Origin: Bifidobacterium pseudocatenulatum DSM 20438 = JCM 1200 = LMG 10505
Lineage (GTDB): Bacteria; Actinomycetota; Actinomycetes; Actinomycetales; Bifidobacteriaceae
NCBI RefSeq assembly: GCF_001025215.1
Contig: NZ_AP012330.1
Coordinates: forward strand, 2,108,001-2,172,000
Direction of reading: 5' to 3'
DNA: 64,000 nucleotides
Both the position numbers and the translations under genes were made by a program. This document shows, in pieces, positions 8,497 to 18,097 of the stretch. How positions within the stretch are numbered: position 1 is the stretch's first letter; every line of letters begins with the position of its first letter. Under the pieces are notes generated by a model. The model was not told where the DNA came from. It made no database searches and was given only the letters and a program-made list of their open reading frames with translations.

Positions 8497-9423
8497 TCAG
8501 GAAGAGGCGCGGGCGGAACGAGTGGCCTTGACGGCTACGAAGAGGCTGCGAATCAGGAGCACGCACAGGTAGCAGGCGAACAGAATCGATCCGACGCGGG
8601 GCGAGACCGCGCCCGCTATCCACGTACCGAATGGCGCGGTAACGGCAGCCACCAAGCCAATAATCAGCGCGGCCTTCACATGCACCAGCCTTCGTTTCAG
8701 GTTTGCCACGCTCGTCGTGATCGAGTTCGGAAACATGGCCAGCAGCGACGTGCCTCGCGCAATCAGATCGGAAGCGCCGAACAGCATCGATAGCGCGGGC
8801 ACGGCGAGCGCCCCGCCGCCAATCCCCAGCAGTCCCGCCAATATGCCAATCACCACGCCCAGCAGCACCAGGCAAACTCCGGTCAGCGCACTCATCGCAA
8901 TGTGCTGGTCGCGCGACGGCACAAAACTTATCTGGTTCACCACCACAAACACGAGAAACACTACGAAAATCCATCGCAGCACAAGTTCCGGCAAGCGCGA
9001 AAGCAGCCAGCTGCCAATCTGCCCGCCCACAAACATGCCGCAAAACAGCAGCAGCGCGGCGAGCCAGTCCACGTTTCCGCAAGTCGCGTACGAAATGACG
9101 CCGGAAATCGAGGTCGGTACGATCGCAAGCATTGACGTCGCCGCCGCATTGCGTTGCGTCAGTCCGAGCCATACCAGCGCGGGCACGATCACGGTGCCGC
9201 CGCCGATGCCGAACATGCCTGACAGCAGTCCTACTGCCACGCCGACGATCACCAGCACCGCAATGCCTCGCGCGGATTCGTCGAGTCCCGCAGGATCCGC
9301 ACCAAACAGTCGATCCGCTTTCCCGCCGAATTTCCCGCTCGGTTGCACACTCGATCGCACACTTTCTTCAGCGCGTTCAACACTTTCAGCATTCGAAATA
9401 TTGGAAATATCCGATTTCTTCAT
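8497..9423 (-). CDS. TSUP family (TauE/SafE) anion permease
   Basis: A 308-aa integral membrane protein with about eight hydrophobic helices in two homologous halves. Each half has a Gly-rich signature: GLLSGMFGIGGGTVIVPALV in the first and GILAGLLGIGGGALAVPALS in the second. Family members export sulfite, sulfoacetate or related organosulfur anions, but the substrate here is not evident. The first 40 residues are a hydrophilic Ser/Glu-rich extension. GGGGAG precedes the ATG. It stands directly downstream of the pilus locus without obvious functional linkage. Confidence 0.85.
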   Translation of the reverse strand: MKKSDISNISNAESVERAEESVRSSVQPSGKFGGKADRLFGADPAGLDESARGIAVLVIVGVAVGLLSGMFGIGGGTVIVPALVWLGLTQRNAAATSMLAIVPTSISGVISYATCGNVDWLAALLLFCGMFVGGQIGSWLLSRLPELVLRWIFVVFLVFVVVNQISFVPSRDQHIAMSALTGVCLVLLGVVIGILAGLLGIGGGALAVPALSMLFGASDLIARGTSLLAMFPNSITTSVANLKRRLVHVKAALIIGLVAAVTAPFGTWIAGAVSPRVGSILFACYLCVLLIRSLFVAVKATRSARASS

Positions 9424-9530
9424 CTCTCCCCTACCATCGCACTTTCTTCATCTTGCGATAATTGCGATAGTACATTCCCACACATCGCAGCGTCGCAAGA
9501 CCGGCAGAATACGAGAAGGAAGAAGAGAAA

Positions 9531-10682
9531 CTACGCCCGTCTGCCGGACGAGTGGCGCCCGGCAGCCACGCGATCGGCTTTCACGATGCGCCCGCGCCGC
9601 CACAGCCGTGCCAGCCATACGCACGCGAATCCAATGATCGACACGAGCAGCCCAATCACAAGAGCCGCCACAGCCGTCATATACCCCGGCTCGTCGTACG
9701 TGGTCGCGTCCGGCACTTTCGGGTTCGGTATGCGATGCCCGCGCACGAGCAGCCTGTGCGAGTTCACCCCGTATGGCGTGCATGTGATCAGCGTCGCGTA
9801 GTCTTTGCCGGATTCGATGTTGAGTTTGCTGATGTCGCTCGGCAGCACTACGGAAATTTGGTCAACCTGGTACGTGTAGGTTTCGTCGAGCACGTGGAAT
9901 GCGAACGTGTCGCCTTTTTGCAGTTCGTCGAGACCGGTGAGCAGTTTCGCGCTGGGCAATCCGGTATGCCCGGAAATCACCGCATGCGTGGTTTCGCCGC
10001 CTACGGGCAGTGACGTTCCCGCCAAATGCCCTGCCGCGATTTGCAGCACGCCTTCGCTGGTGCCATGGTAGACGGGCAGTTTCACTTTGATGCGCGGTAT
10101 GGTCACGTATCCCATGATGCCGGTACCGGTTATGTCGAGCGTGTTTTCGTATGTTTGCTTCTGCTCGTCGGTCAGGTGCCAGCGGTCGCCGTTCGCCGCG
10201 AGCGCCTCGTTGTAGGCGTGCGCCGCGTCGAGCATGTGCTGTTTTTCTTCGCCGGAGAGATCTTCGGTTTGTTCCACGTAGCTTGCCACGGCGTACGACT
10301 GGTGCATGCGGTTCCACCAGTCGCTGAATGTTGGGTATGCGATGAGGCAGATCGCGCCGATCATGAATATTGCGGATATTGCGATTAATACGTCGAGCAG
10401 CGCGTTCGACTTTTTCTTCGGTTTCTTCGATTGTTCCGAAGATTTTACAGATTTCAAAGATTCCGATTTCGCACTTTCCGCGCCTTCCGCAGAACCTTCC
10501 GCACTTTCCATGCCTTCCGTGCTTTCCGAAAATTCAGCGAATTCTGAGAATCCGGCAAAGTCGGAAGAGCCGGCAATATCCGCGGAATCCCCGGCAATCT
10601 TACGGCGCGCTTCAGCAGTTTCACGGCGCGCTTCAGTGCTCGGTTCTCCCGATTCGCTGTTTCCGCTCCGCCGCCGTTTCAC
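9531..10682 (-). CDS. srtC: Class C (pilus-polymerising) sortase
   Basis: A membrane transpeptidase that links pilin subunits. Numbering is from a possible TTG at 10712. Residues 1-100 are a Ser/Glu/Ala-rich cytosolic extension, 105-127 a membrane helix, and 195-325 the sortase beta-barrel with His249 (ISGHTG), Cys311 (TLITCTPYG) and Arg320 (HRLLVRG). A second membrane helix lies around 345-368, typical of class C. The GTG at 10682, just after the minor-pilin stop and preceded by GGGAAGG, is preferred; the TTG at 10712 would overlap the pilin gene and lacks a spaced ribosome site. Last gene of the pilus cluster. Confidence 0.9.
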   Translation of the reverse strand: MKRRRSGNSESGEPSTEARRETAEARRKIAGDSADIAGSSDFAGFSEFAEFSESTEGMESAEGSAEGAESAKSESLKSVKSSEQSKKPKKKSNALLDVLIAISAIFMIGAICLIAYPTFSDWWNRMHQSYAVASYVEQTEDLSGEEKQHMLDAAHAYNEALAANGDRWHLTDEQKQTYENTLDITGTGIMGYVTIPRIKVKLPVYHGTSEGVLQIAAGHLAGTSLPVGGETTHAVISGHTGLPSAKLLTGLDELQKGDTFAFHVLDETYTYQVDQISVVLPSDISKLNIESGKDYATLITCTPYGVNSHRLLVRGHRIPNPKVPDATTYDEPGYMTAVAALVIGLLVSIIGFACVWLARLWRRGRIVKADRVAAGRHSSGRRA

Positions 10683-10683
10683 G

Positions 10684-11775
10684 CTACTGTTCGCCTTCCC
10701 GCTTTCTCGCAATCCTCACTACGCCTAAGAGTACCAATGCTGCGGCGCAGATGGCGGCTGCCATCCAGGCCACGCTCTGTACCGCCGAGCCGGTGTGTGC
10801 GGGCGGGGTTTCGGGTGGCGTGTGCGTGTTGGTGATGGTGGTGGTGTCGCCTTCCACGTCAGAGAGGGTGGTGTACCCGCTGGGTACGGAAGCTTCGACC
10901 ACCGCCCACTGGTGTGCGGAGGAAAGTCCCGTCCACGAATGTGCCCACTTGTTGGACTCGTTGAGTTTCACTTCTTCGAATACCACGCCGTCACGCAATA
11001 ATTTCACGGTGATGGATTCGGGACGCTTGCCGTCGGAGTCGTTGCGATCGTTCCACACTTTGCGCACGGTGCGTTCCAGGGTCGGCTTGAGTTGGGTGGA
11101 GCATTCGGTTTTTGGCTCGATGGCGAGTTCGCGTGATCCGTTGGAGACGCCGTCTTGCGGCATGGCGACGAGCATGTTGGCGGAAGCGCACTGCCAGTAG
11201 GAGTCTTCGTCGGCCGTTCCGCCAACAGCAGCCGCGCCAGCAGCGCCTTCGACTTTCACGCTATCGGACACGACCAGATACAGCCCGTCTTCCACGCCGG
11301 CGAACGTGAGTCGCCCGGCTTTGTCGGTTTCGCCCGAGTCCACGGCTGCGGATTCGCTTGCCCCGTTCGCCGCGATGAGTCCGGCGAGCGTGTTGGCCAC
11401 GTCGCGGTACACTTGCGCGTCATATCCGGTTACTTTCGACCAGTCGATCGGGTATGCGGTGGAGTCGGTGAATGGTGCGACGGGTTCGAAGTTTGCGCCG
11501 GACGAGACTTGCCCGACTTTGTATAGGCGGAAGGTTGCTCCCGGAATGGCGAAATCGCCCGTTCCAGCGGCTCCAGAATCGGAAGCGCCTCCCGCATTAG
11601 AGTCAGCCCCGTCATTGCTTTTGCGTTGATACGTAATGGCGATGCTGCCGCTGGCAGAGTCTGTTGGCGCCGCAACCGCATCGCGAGTGGTGAGTGCACA
11701 GATTGCGGCGGCACATGCGACGGCAGCTGCGCAGCATGTTGCGACGATGCGGCTTGCGATCGTGTGTTCCTTCAT
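10684..11775 (-). CDS. Minor pilin with Cna-B domain
   Basis: About 363 aa from the ATG at 11775, which has GAGGGG upstream. A Sec signal peptide (MKEHTIASRIVATCCAA...) is followed by a pilin N-domain with FRLYKVGQV and DGLYLVVSD. A Cna-B/isopeptide-type domain follows (KVWNDRNDSDGKRP to GYTTLSDVEG). The end is a hydrophobic helix and RKREGEQ. The sorting signal is not canonical LPxTG: the pentapeptide before the helix reads PAHTG. It lies between the major pilin and the sortase, so it is probably the base or cell-wall-anchoring subunit (inference). Confidence 0.85.
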   Translation of the reverse strand: MKEHTIASRIVATCCAAAVACAAAICALTTRDAVAAPTDSASGSIAITYQRKSNDGADSNAGGASDSGAAGTGDFAIPGATFRLYKVGQVSSGANFEPVAPFTDSTAYPIDWSKVTGYDAQVYRDVANTLAGLIAANGASESAAVDSGETDKAGRLTFAGVEDGLYLVVSDSVKVEGAAGAAAVGGTADEDSYWQCASANMLVAMPQDGVSNGSRELAIEPKTECSTQLKPTLERTVRKVWNDRNDSDGKRPESITVKLLRDGVVFEEVKLNESNKWAHSWTGLSSAHQWAVVEASVPSGYTTLSDVEGDTTTITNTHTPPETPPAHTGSAVQSVAWMAAAICAAALVLLGVVRIARKREGEQ

Positions 11776-11976
11776 TGCCAGCCCCTCTTCTGTGGTTCTT
11801 TCTATGAAAACTAGAAATATCAAGTCGCCCCCAACTTGCGACTTGGAAAAATTAGGGAGTCAGGCTGAATTCTCGTTAGTTTAGGCAGTTTACAAGGGAT
11901 TTGAGGCAATCCAGCCTGACATATGTGGGTTCAGTTATTGTTCAATTATTTTTAAATTATGATGATTGTGATGATT

Positions 11977-12016
11977 CCGCTGTTGCCATGCGGAGGTAAG
12001 TGCATGGCAACAGCGG
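11977..12016 (-). terminator. Strong hairpin between major and minor pilin genes
   Basis: Perfect 14-bp arms CCGCTGTTGCCATG and CATGGCAACAGCGG enclose 12 bases. No U-tract follows on the minus strand. It may attenuate transcription or stabilise the upstream mRNA, giving more major pilin than minor pilin and sortase. The surrounding gap (11776-12082) contains several ATAACTGAAAA-like copies and no gene. Confidence 0.6.
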
Positions 12017-12082
12017 TTTCATGTGTAGTTATTTTCAGTTATGGTTTTTGATTTTCAGTTATGTTGACTGTGATCTGTGAGA

Positions 12083-13603
12083 TCAGGCGTTGCGGCGACG
12101 CAGCGCCATGACCAGGGTTGCGCCAGCGAGCACGAACACTGCCACGCCAGCCACATACAGCATCACCGTGCCCATGCCACCAGTGGATGGCAGGTTGGAG
12201 CCCTTCTGGTTCACGATGGTGGTGGCGACAACACCGGTGGTCGTATCGCCAGCAGTCGAATCGATCTTGAGCGAGATCAGCTTCGGATCAGCAGCATCAA
12301 CGTCATGCTCTGCAGTGATTTCGAAGAACTTATCCGCTGCGGTGTTGTAGCCTGCCGGAGTGTGGGTTTCCACGAGCTTGTACTTGCCGTCGTCGATGCG
12401 CTTGTAGGAGGTAGTGTACTTGCCATCCGTGCCCTTGACGACGGTCACTTCACCGAGATCAGTGGCGTAGTCTTTCTGAGCCTCGTCATACTTGTAGAGC
12501 TTGAACTTCGGCAGGTCATTCTCAGCCGGGGTGCCGTTATCGCTGAAGGTCTTGGTGATGTCCAGCTCATAGGTGAACACGATGACCTTATCCTTAGGGG
12601 TTTCGCCGGTTTCGCCTTCGCCGCCAACATTCGGGTTGTTGGAGAACTCAAGGGAGGCCTCGTTCGGGTTACCCGTAGAGCCGATTACAGCCTGATCATT
12701 CAGCGTAGAAGTGTATTCGACGGTGAACTTGCCGCCAGCAGCAACGGTGATTGCCTTGCTATCAGTGCCCTTGACGGACTTTGCATCAGCAATGGTGAGG
12801 TCGAAGGTGTGATTATCGGTAGTAGCCGTGTTGAGAGTGTAGGAGTCAGCGCTAAGCTGCTTGCCTTCATACTTGACAACCACGGATTCGCTATTGAAAG
12901 TCAGACCTGCGGACTGAGTATCGTGGAAGACCAGCTTGTAGGTCTTGTATGCGGCGAAATCAGCCGCATCGGTCGGCAGGGTGGCGGTCAGCTGGAACGG
13001 CACCTTGTCATTCACGTCGTAGTCGGCGGAATCCTGCCATCCGGTGGTGTCACCAGTGGAATCGTTGATGTCCTTGACCTTCTTTTCAAAGGTCGGCTTG
13101 TCAGCCTTACGGTTCACAGTCACCGGACCATTGACCCGCACGATGAACAGGGTGGAAGCATCGTCACCAGTCACGGCGGTGCTGTCCTTCAGCAGGTAGT
13201 AACCTGCGGCAGCATCAAGAGAGGCGTCCTTGGAGACCGAGCCGAAAGCAGCACCGCTCAGATCAACGAACTTGGAAATGGTTGCCAACTTCGTAGTGTC
13301 ATCAGCAGTGCTCTCAAGCGCAGCGATCTTGACGGCAGCTTCGGCGGCAGTCAAATTAGCGTTTCCCTCGCCAGCACCATTATTTTCATTGAAGTTCTTG
13401 CCAGCGGTGACGTCACCCAGAGTACCGTCCGTGCTCAAAGAACCGGTGAAAATCTGATACACAGAGTAGGTGTGCGTATCTTCGGCCGGCACAGTAATCT
13501 GGTACGTGTTCGCTGCCATTGCGGTGCCTGCGCCGAACATGCCGGCGACGGCCATGGCTGCGGATGCTGCCACAGCGACGAGGCCTTTGAGAACCTTATT
13601 CAT
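12083..13603 (-). CDS. Major pilin (fimbrial isopeptide, LPSTG anchor)
   Basis: About 506 aa from the ATG at 13603, preceded by GGGAGAACA; the longer frame to 13669 lacks a ribosome site. A signal peptide ends AGTAMA-ANTY. An N-terminal pilin domain carries TVPAEDTHTYSVYQIFTG. A Lys-rich KPTFEKKVKD segment is a candidate pilin-motif lysine, followed by the D2 isopeptide domain (TGWQDSADYDVNDKVPF) and a C-terminal domain with E-box YKLVETHTPAGY. The sorting signal is LPSTG, then a membrane helix and RRRNA. It should form the pilus shaft, polymerised by the class C sortase downstream. The plus-strand 536-codon frame across it is a shadow. Confidence 0.93.
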   Translation of the reverse strand: MNKVLKGLVAVAASAAMAVAGMFGAGTAMAANTYQITVPAEDTHTYSVYQIFTGSLSTDGTLGDVTAGKNFNENNGAGEGNANLTAAEAAVKIAALESTADDTTKLATISKFVDLSGAAFGSVSKDASLDAAAGYYLLKDSTAVTGDDASTLFIVRVNGPVTVNRKADKPTFEKKVKDINDSTGDTTGWQDSADYDVNDKVPFQLTATLPTDAADFAAYKTYKLVFHDTQSAGLTFNSESVVVKYEGKQLSADSYTLNTATTDNHTFDLTIADAKSVKGTDSKAITVAAGGKFTVEYTSTLNDQAVIGSTGNPNEASLEFSNNPNVGGEGETGETPKDKVIVFTYELDITKTFSDNGTPAENDLPKFKLYKYDEAQKDYATDLGEVTVVKGTDGKYTTSYKRIDDGKYKLVETHTPAGYNTAADKFFEITAEHDVDAADPKLISLKIDSTAGDTTTGVVATTIVNQKGSNLPSTGGMGTVMLYVAGVAVFVLAGATLVMALRRRNA

Positions 13604-13750
13604 TGTTCTCCCTTTCTTTCCTTTTTCCATAAACTTGTTGAAATCTTCGTTGTTTTCCAACGTTTTCAATTATTTTTCAGTTATTGAGTTATTGCCCAGA
13701 AGGCAGTGGTCGTTTGTTTTACGGACCATCCCCTCCTCTTCTAGACGTGT

Positions 13751-16700
13751 TCATTGCCGACGCCTCCTGACTTTCAGGGCCAGTCCGGCCGTCGCAACGG
13801 ATGCCATGGCCACAAGCAATCCCGTAGCCAAAGTCTTCATATTTCCGTCGCCGCCCGTCCCCGGCAACACCACCCCCGGCTGATTCTCAATCTTGTTGTC
13901 AGCGGGACCGGTTGCGCCGTCGACAGTGAGCGCAACGCTCCATGCGGAGCCGTTATACGAACTTGGACCGATGGTGAACTTGTAGACAACACCGCCGAGG
14001 TTGTACCCGTCGGGAGCCTTGTTCTCTTCCAACGTGTATTCACCCCAAGGCAAACCCGTCAGTTTGAACTTACCGGCACTGGAATCTTCGTCCGCAAAGC
14101 CTTCGCTCGAGCACGCATCCATGCAGTCAGTCACGAAGTACTCTTTAGAAGTGGCGAGCTTTTCAAACGTGCCGTTTACGCCATCGTTTCCGTACTTGAA
14201 CTCGCTGGTCTGGGTGACTTTCCATTCCGATCCGGCAAGCAGCAAGGAATCATTTTCCGAGCTGACCTTTGACCAGCTCACTTCACCGAGCACACGAGGG
14301 TTCTCGATGATATTGCTGGCCGCGACGGTAAGGGCAGGGTCCTTGTACAAGGTGACGTCTCCGTTCGAATCAGTCAACCGGAAGTAGTACGTAGGTGTGC
14401 CTGCGTGGGCAGTCGGGTTGCGGGCTTCCTGAAGCTGGTAGATCTCGCCGTTCGTGTTGACCGGCAGACCGGAAACAGTGAACGCACCTGGATCGGCGTT
14501 TTCATCACCCATGCCATTGGCAACGCATGATGATGTGCAATCGGTCACTGTGATCGGCGTTCCGCCATTCGCCGTGAACGAACCATCGCTTACCTTGCCG
14601 GAAGCAATCGTCCAAGACGATCCTGCAATTTTCGCCTTGTCGGTGCCATCGATCTTATTCCACGTCACCTTGGTGCGAGTATCCGTGAACACAATCTCAA
14701 TGGCGCCAACAGTTGTGCCCGTAGCATCATCCGCGTTCTCATGCCTCGTCACGGTTGTGACTTGACCGTCGCTAATTACGAATGTGTACCAAACGTCTGT
14801 CTTGGTGTATCCGGTTGGCGCTTCATGCTCTTTCAGCTTGTACGTGCCGTCCGCCAGATCCTTGACCTCGAACTTGCCCGCGTCAGCGTTGATATCGCAC
14901 ATTACGCCAAGCTGGTCGCCGTTCGGCTCAGACTTCGTGCAGGCAGTCGTACGTGCAACAGTCTCGTTTGCGAGCACTACGTCAGCAGCGCCCTGCTCGT
15001 AATACACAGCGGCAGACACCTTGGCTTCAACGTTCTTTGCAGAAACGTTTGCCGCGCAACCACTCGGAGCTGTGGCATACACATTCGCGGAGGTATTCAG
15101 GCCGCTCGACTTCTGTACGGTAATCACCGCACTGTAGTCCGCGACATAGTTTCCACCACCACTCGGCCCATCCCAAGACGCAGTTCCGTTATCAGAACCG
15201 CTCTTGAACTTGAAAGTGATCTGCTTCCGGTCATCATTCTGAATTTTGACATAGCTCCAGTCGCCGCAATTATTACTGCTATAGTCCCTGGTCATTGCCG
15301 CCTCGCGCCAAGAGCCATCCGTGCCGTCAAGGCTGTACCACAGGTATGGGGTGCTCCATTTGCCAGGATTATTAAAGTAAATGACCGTATAATGCGTATC
15401 CTTAGGCACGGTAACAGTGAACGAAACGGAAAGGCTTCCTGCTTTTGCGGTAATCGTCACCGTACCTGAAGCAACGGCGGTAACTTTGCCGTCGCTGTCC
15501 ACCGTCGCAACGCTCTCAGCGCTCGACGTCCATGAAACCGCCGTATTAGCGGGATCAACAGTGGCAGTGAACCGCTGATAGTTTCCCTTTGACAAGCTGA
15601 ACGATGCATTGTTCGCCACATCCATATTACCGGTTTTCACCGTCAGAGATGTCACCTGAACCGCAGTGACGGTGACCGTTATGGAATCGCTGATTGAATC
15701 GTCGCCAACAGGCTTGACCGTAATCACAGCAGTACCTGGGGCAATGCCGGTCACCGTTCCATCGCTAACGGTTGCGACAGCGGAATTGCTTGACTCCCAC
15801 TTCACATCCTGTGCCGCATTCGCAGGCTGCACCTGCGCGGTCAAAGTAGCCGAACTATTCTGAGTAATACTCAGCGAATCACCAGCATCAACGCCATCCT
15901 TCAGAATGGTGACGCTGGAAACCTGCACCATATTGTCTTCAACGATGTAAGTTCTGCCATCGTTAGCAGTGATTTCCCAACTGGAATCTGCCAACGGTTT
16001 ATCATCTTCACCATTCTTCGTCCAGGAAATCGACGCGGACTGCGGATAGTTCACAATCTTGTTGTCAGAAACCGGAGTCCAATTGGTTCCGTCTGCGCTC
16101 TCGTAAACATCTTGTACGAGAGAGCCTTGGTCGCCCGCAGTGATGCGGTACACCTTGCTGGAAATCTGATAGCCTTTTGGCGCTCCAAGTTCCTTCAGGT
16201 AGTAGTTGCTGTTGGTCTTGAGATTGCCGACCTGAATGGTGCCGTTATCAACACCGTCTTTGTCAGACAGCGCATTACCGTCAGTAACCGTCGTAATCGC
16301 CTCGCCACCGTTCGCGGCATCTGCGTAAGTCTTGTACACACCCCACGTGGTGCCAGCCAAGGCATTGTCGTTGTTGTCTACCTTGTTGATCTGAATGACC
16401 GCGCACTGGGTAGAGTACGAGCCGTTCCACGGCAGGTTGTGGCGTTCCTGATCCATATCAAGCGCGGAAGCCGAGTAGCTGCGCTCGTAGTTGAGGAACT
16501 TGTAGAAAGTACCGTTATTAGTATTGCCAACCGCATCCGGATTGTACATGGAGAAATCCCCGCCAACCCATACACGACCGTTGGTGCTCACGTGAGATTC
16601 GAAGCTGCCATTCGGCACGAGGATGCTGCCGAGCATGCCAGCGGCAGGATCATCCTTAGTCTCCATGGCAAACGACTTATCCCATACGCCATCAGCTTTT

Positions 16701-18097
16701 TCCAGATTGGAGTTTGCGTCCCTACGCGTCGTAGTGCCACTACCTTGGCCACCATGGATAACCACATTTGTAGCGTCAGCAAAATTCCACATGATCTGCT
16801 GCGCACGCTTAGCATACTCCGAGTCCGCATAAGAACCACCAAGCTCACGCTTGGTACCGCTTTCATCAGTCCACCAGAAACGCCAACCGTTATGAAAATC
16901 CACGTTCTTTCCGGTCACATTAATGACCACGGAAGCGCTATCGGGAATACCGGAAAAGTCGAAACTGACACCCGTATAGCTCGAAGAATCATTGAGAAAG
17001 CTTGCGGGAAGGTTGAACACCTGCATAGAGGCTTTCCCGTCACCCTGAAACTTAATTACCTTCTCATTGACGTTGTTAATCGTAAAAGTATAGCTACCGT
17101 TGTCGTACTCATTGACGTCATATTTCGTACGCTTCAAATTGTTATAGCTGTCCGAAGAATATGTCGCAGTGGTAACATATACGCTTCCGAACCCCTTCAG
17201 GGAAGACAAGTCGTTTGACAACTTCTTGATATATGTGTCAAAGTCCGAGAACTTTTCATTAGTCGAGCCGATCGTCTCATCAGTCTGTTTCCAGCTGACA
17301 GTACCCTCCATGCCGCCTGGCACATAGACGGAGTTCCTGGAGTCGTACCGATTGGTGTCGGTGTTCTTTGATCCATTTCCCAAAATCTGATTCGAAGAAC
17401 CACCATATACCGTGGTGCTATCGCCCGCGATATTTGCGGAGTAGGACGGCTCAGTGTTCTTGTTCTTGCCAACCCAGCCAGCATTTCCCCAAGCTTGAGT
17501 GCCCTTAACCCAGCCAATGCTCGAATCGTTGCTGTCACCTTTAACGTCCAGCACAACAGAACCATCTTTAGGACGATACTGACCGCCAAAGCCCACGACA
17601 CCGAAGCGGAAACCCCGGTAATCCTTTACATAGCCGTTCTTAGCACCGTCCGCATCGGTGAAATACGTGGCCCACGCACCTTTAAGCGGGTGCATCAAAA
17701 GCTTTCCTTTGACCGCGGTTAGGCCTTCGGCTTCCACAGCATACGACCCGCTTGGACCGTTAACATCTAGCATGTTTCCGCCGGTCTTCTTGCCAACGTA
17801 CATGTCGCCGCCCACATATGTGGCGACGCCGGTATCTTCCGTACTGTGACCCGTATCAGTGCCCAAGGTTATGGATTGCGGGGTGCAGATACCGCCATTG
17901 TCTCCTGCCGCACCTTCGGCATTGGCGCTGTAGGTGGGGATGAAGGCGGTGACGGCTACGGAGGCCATCATGGCAACTGCGACTGCGGCGGCGGTCAGGG
18001 AGCGGGCATGAGAGAAGGCGCGGGCAGATACCACTCGCGCTCCCGAGTAATGCTGTGGCGCCGAGCTCCTCGCTCCGCCTCTGAGCAATCTCTTCAT
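13751..18097 (-). CDS. Giant pilus tip adhesin with Ig-like and starch-binding-like modules
   Basis: About 1448 aa from the ATG at 18097, with AGGGG upstream; an in-frame GTG at 18115 gives 1454 aa and the residue numbers used here. A twin-basic long signal peptide ends near YSANAEG (66). Residues 75-565 resemble the choice-of-anchor-A/tip adhesin module. About 575-660 is a SpaA-like domain with KELGAPKGY. About 733-820 and 822-903 are BIG2 Ig-like repeats (VKWESSNSAVATVSDG, VSWTSSAESVATVD). About 906-1001 looks like a CBM25/26 starch-binding module. Further SpaA-like domains at about 1030-1145, 1150-1250 and 1275-1380 include LKEHEAPTGY and LEENKAPDGY. LPGTG is at 1417-1421, then a membrane helix and RRRRQ. 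First gene of the pilus locus, so probably the tip subunit. Carbohydrate binding is inference from the module. Confidence 0.85.
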   Translation of the reverse strand: MKRLLRGGARSSAPQHYSGARVVSARAFSHARSLTAAAVAVAMMASVAVTAFIPTYSANAEGAAGDNGGICTPQSITLGTDTGHSTEDTGVATYVGGDMYVGKKTGGNMLDVNGPSGSYAVEAEGLTAVKGKLLMHPLKGAWATYFTDADGAKNGYVKDYRGFRFGVVGFGGQYRPKDGSVVLDVKGDSNDSSIGWVKGTQAWGNAGWVGKNKNTEPSYSANIAGDSTTVYGGSSNQILGNGSKNTDTNRYDSRNSVYVPGGMEGTVSWKQTDETIGSTNEKFSDFDTYIKKLSNDLSSLKGFGSVYVTTATYSSDSYNNLKRTKYDVNEYDNGSYTFTINNVNEKVIKFQGDGKASMQVFNLPASFLNDSSSYTGVSFDFSGIPDSASVVINVTGKNVDFHNGWRFWWTDESGTKRELGGSYADSEYAKRAQQIMWNFADATNVVIHGGQGSGTTTRRDANSNLEKADGVWDKSFAMETKDDPAAGMLGSILVPNGSFESHVSTNGRVWVGGDFSMYNPDAVGNTNNGTFYKFLNYERSYSASALDMDQERHNLPWNGSYSTQCAVIQINKVDNNDNALAGTTWGVYKTYADAANGGEAITTVTDGNALSDKDGVDNGTIQVGNLKTNSNYYLKELGAPKGYQISSKVYRITAGDQGSLVQDVYESADGTNWTPVSDNKIVNYPQSASISWTKNGEDDKPLADSSWEITANDGRTYIVEDNMVQVSSVTILKDGVDAGDSLSITQNSSATLTAQVQPANAAQDVKWESSNSAVATVSDGTVTGIAPGTAVITVKPVGDDSISDSITVTVTAVQVTSLTVKTGNMDVANNASFSLSKGNYQRFTATVDPANTAVSWTSSAESVATVDSDGKVTAVASGTVTITAKAGSLSVSFTVTVPKDTHYTVIYFNNPGKWSTPYLWYSLDGTDGSWREAAMTRDYSSNNCGDWSYVKIQNDDRKQITFKFKSGSDNGTASWDGPSGGGNYVADYSAVITVQKSSGLNTSANVYATAPSGCAANVSAKNVEAKVSAAVYYEQGAADVVLANETVARTTACTKSEPNGDQLGVMCDINADAGKFEVKDLADGTYKLKEHEAPTGYTKTDVWYTFVISDGQVTTVTRHENADDATGTTVGAIEIVFTDTRTKVTWNKIDGTDKAKIAGSSWTIASGKVSDGSFTANGGTPITVTDCTSSCVANGMGDENADPGAFTVSGLPVNTNGEIYQLQEARNPTAHAGTPTYYFRLTDSNGDVTLYKDPALTVAASNIIENPRVLGEVSWSKVSSENDSLLLAGSEWKVTQTSEFKYGNDGVNGTFEKLATSKEYFVTDCMDACSSEGFADEDSSAGKFKLTGLPWGEYTLEENKAPDGYNLGGVVYKFTIGPSSYNGSAWSVALTVDGATGPADNKIENQPGVVLPGTGGDGNMKTLATGLLVAMASVATAGLALKVRRRRQ

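Noticed and set aside
12077..13687. 536-codon plus-strand open frame
   Set aside because: It is exactly antisense to the major pilin gene, which has a signal peptide, isopeptide domain and LPSTG; the plus frame has no domain or ribosome site.
13751..18097. Tip adhesin as a secreted amylase
   Set aside because: No GH13 catalytic regions occur; the protein is made of adhesin, Ig-like, SpaA-like and one binding-like module.
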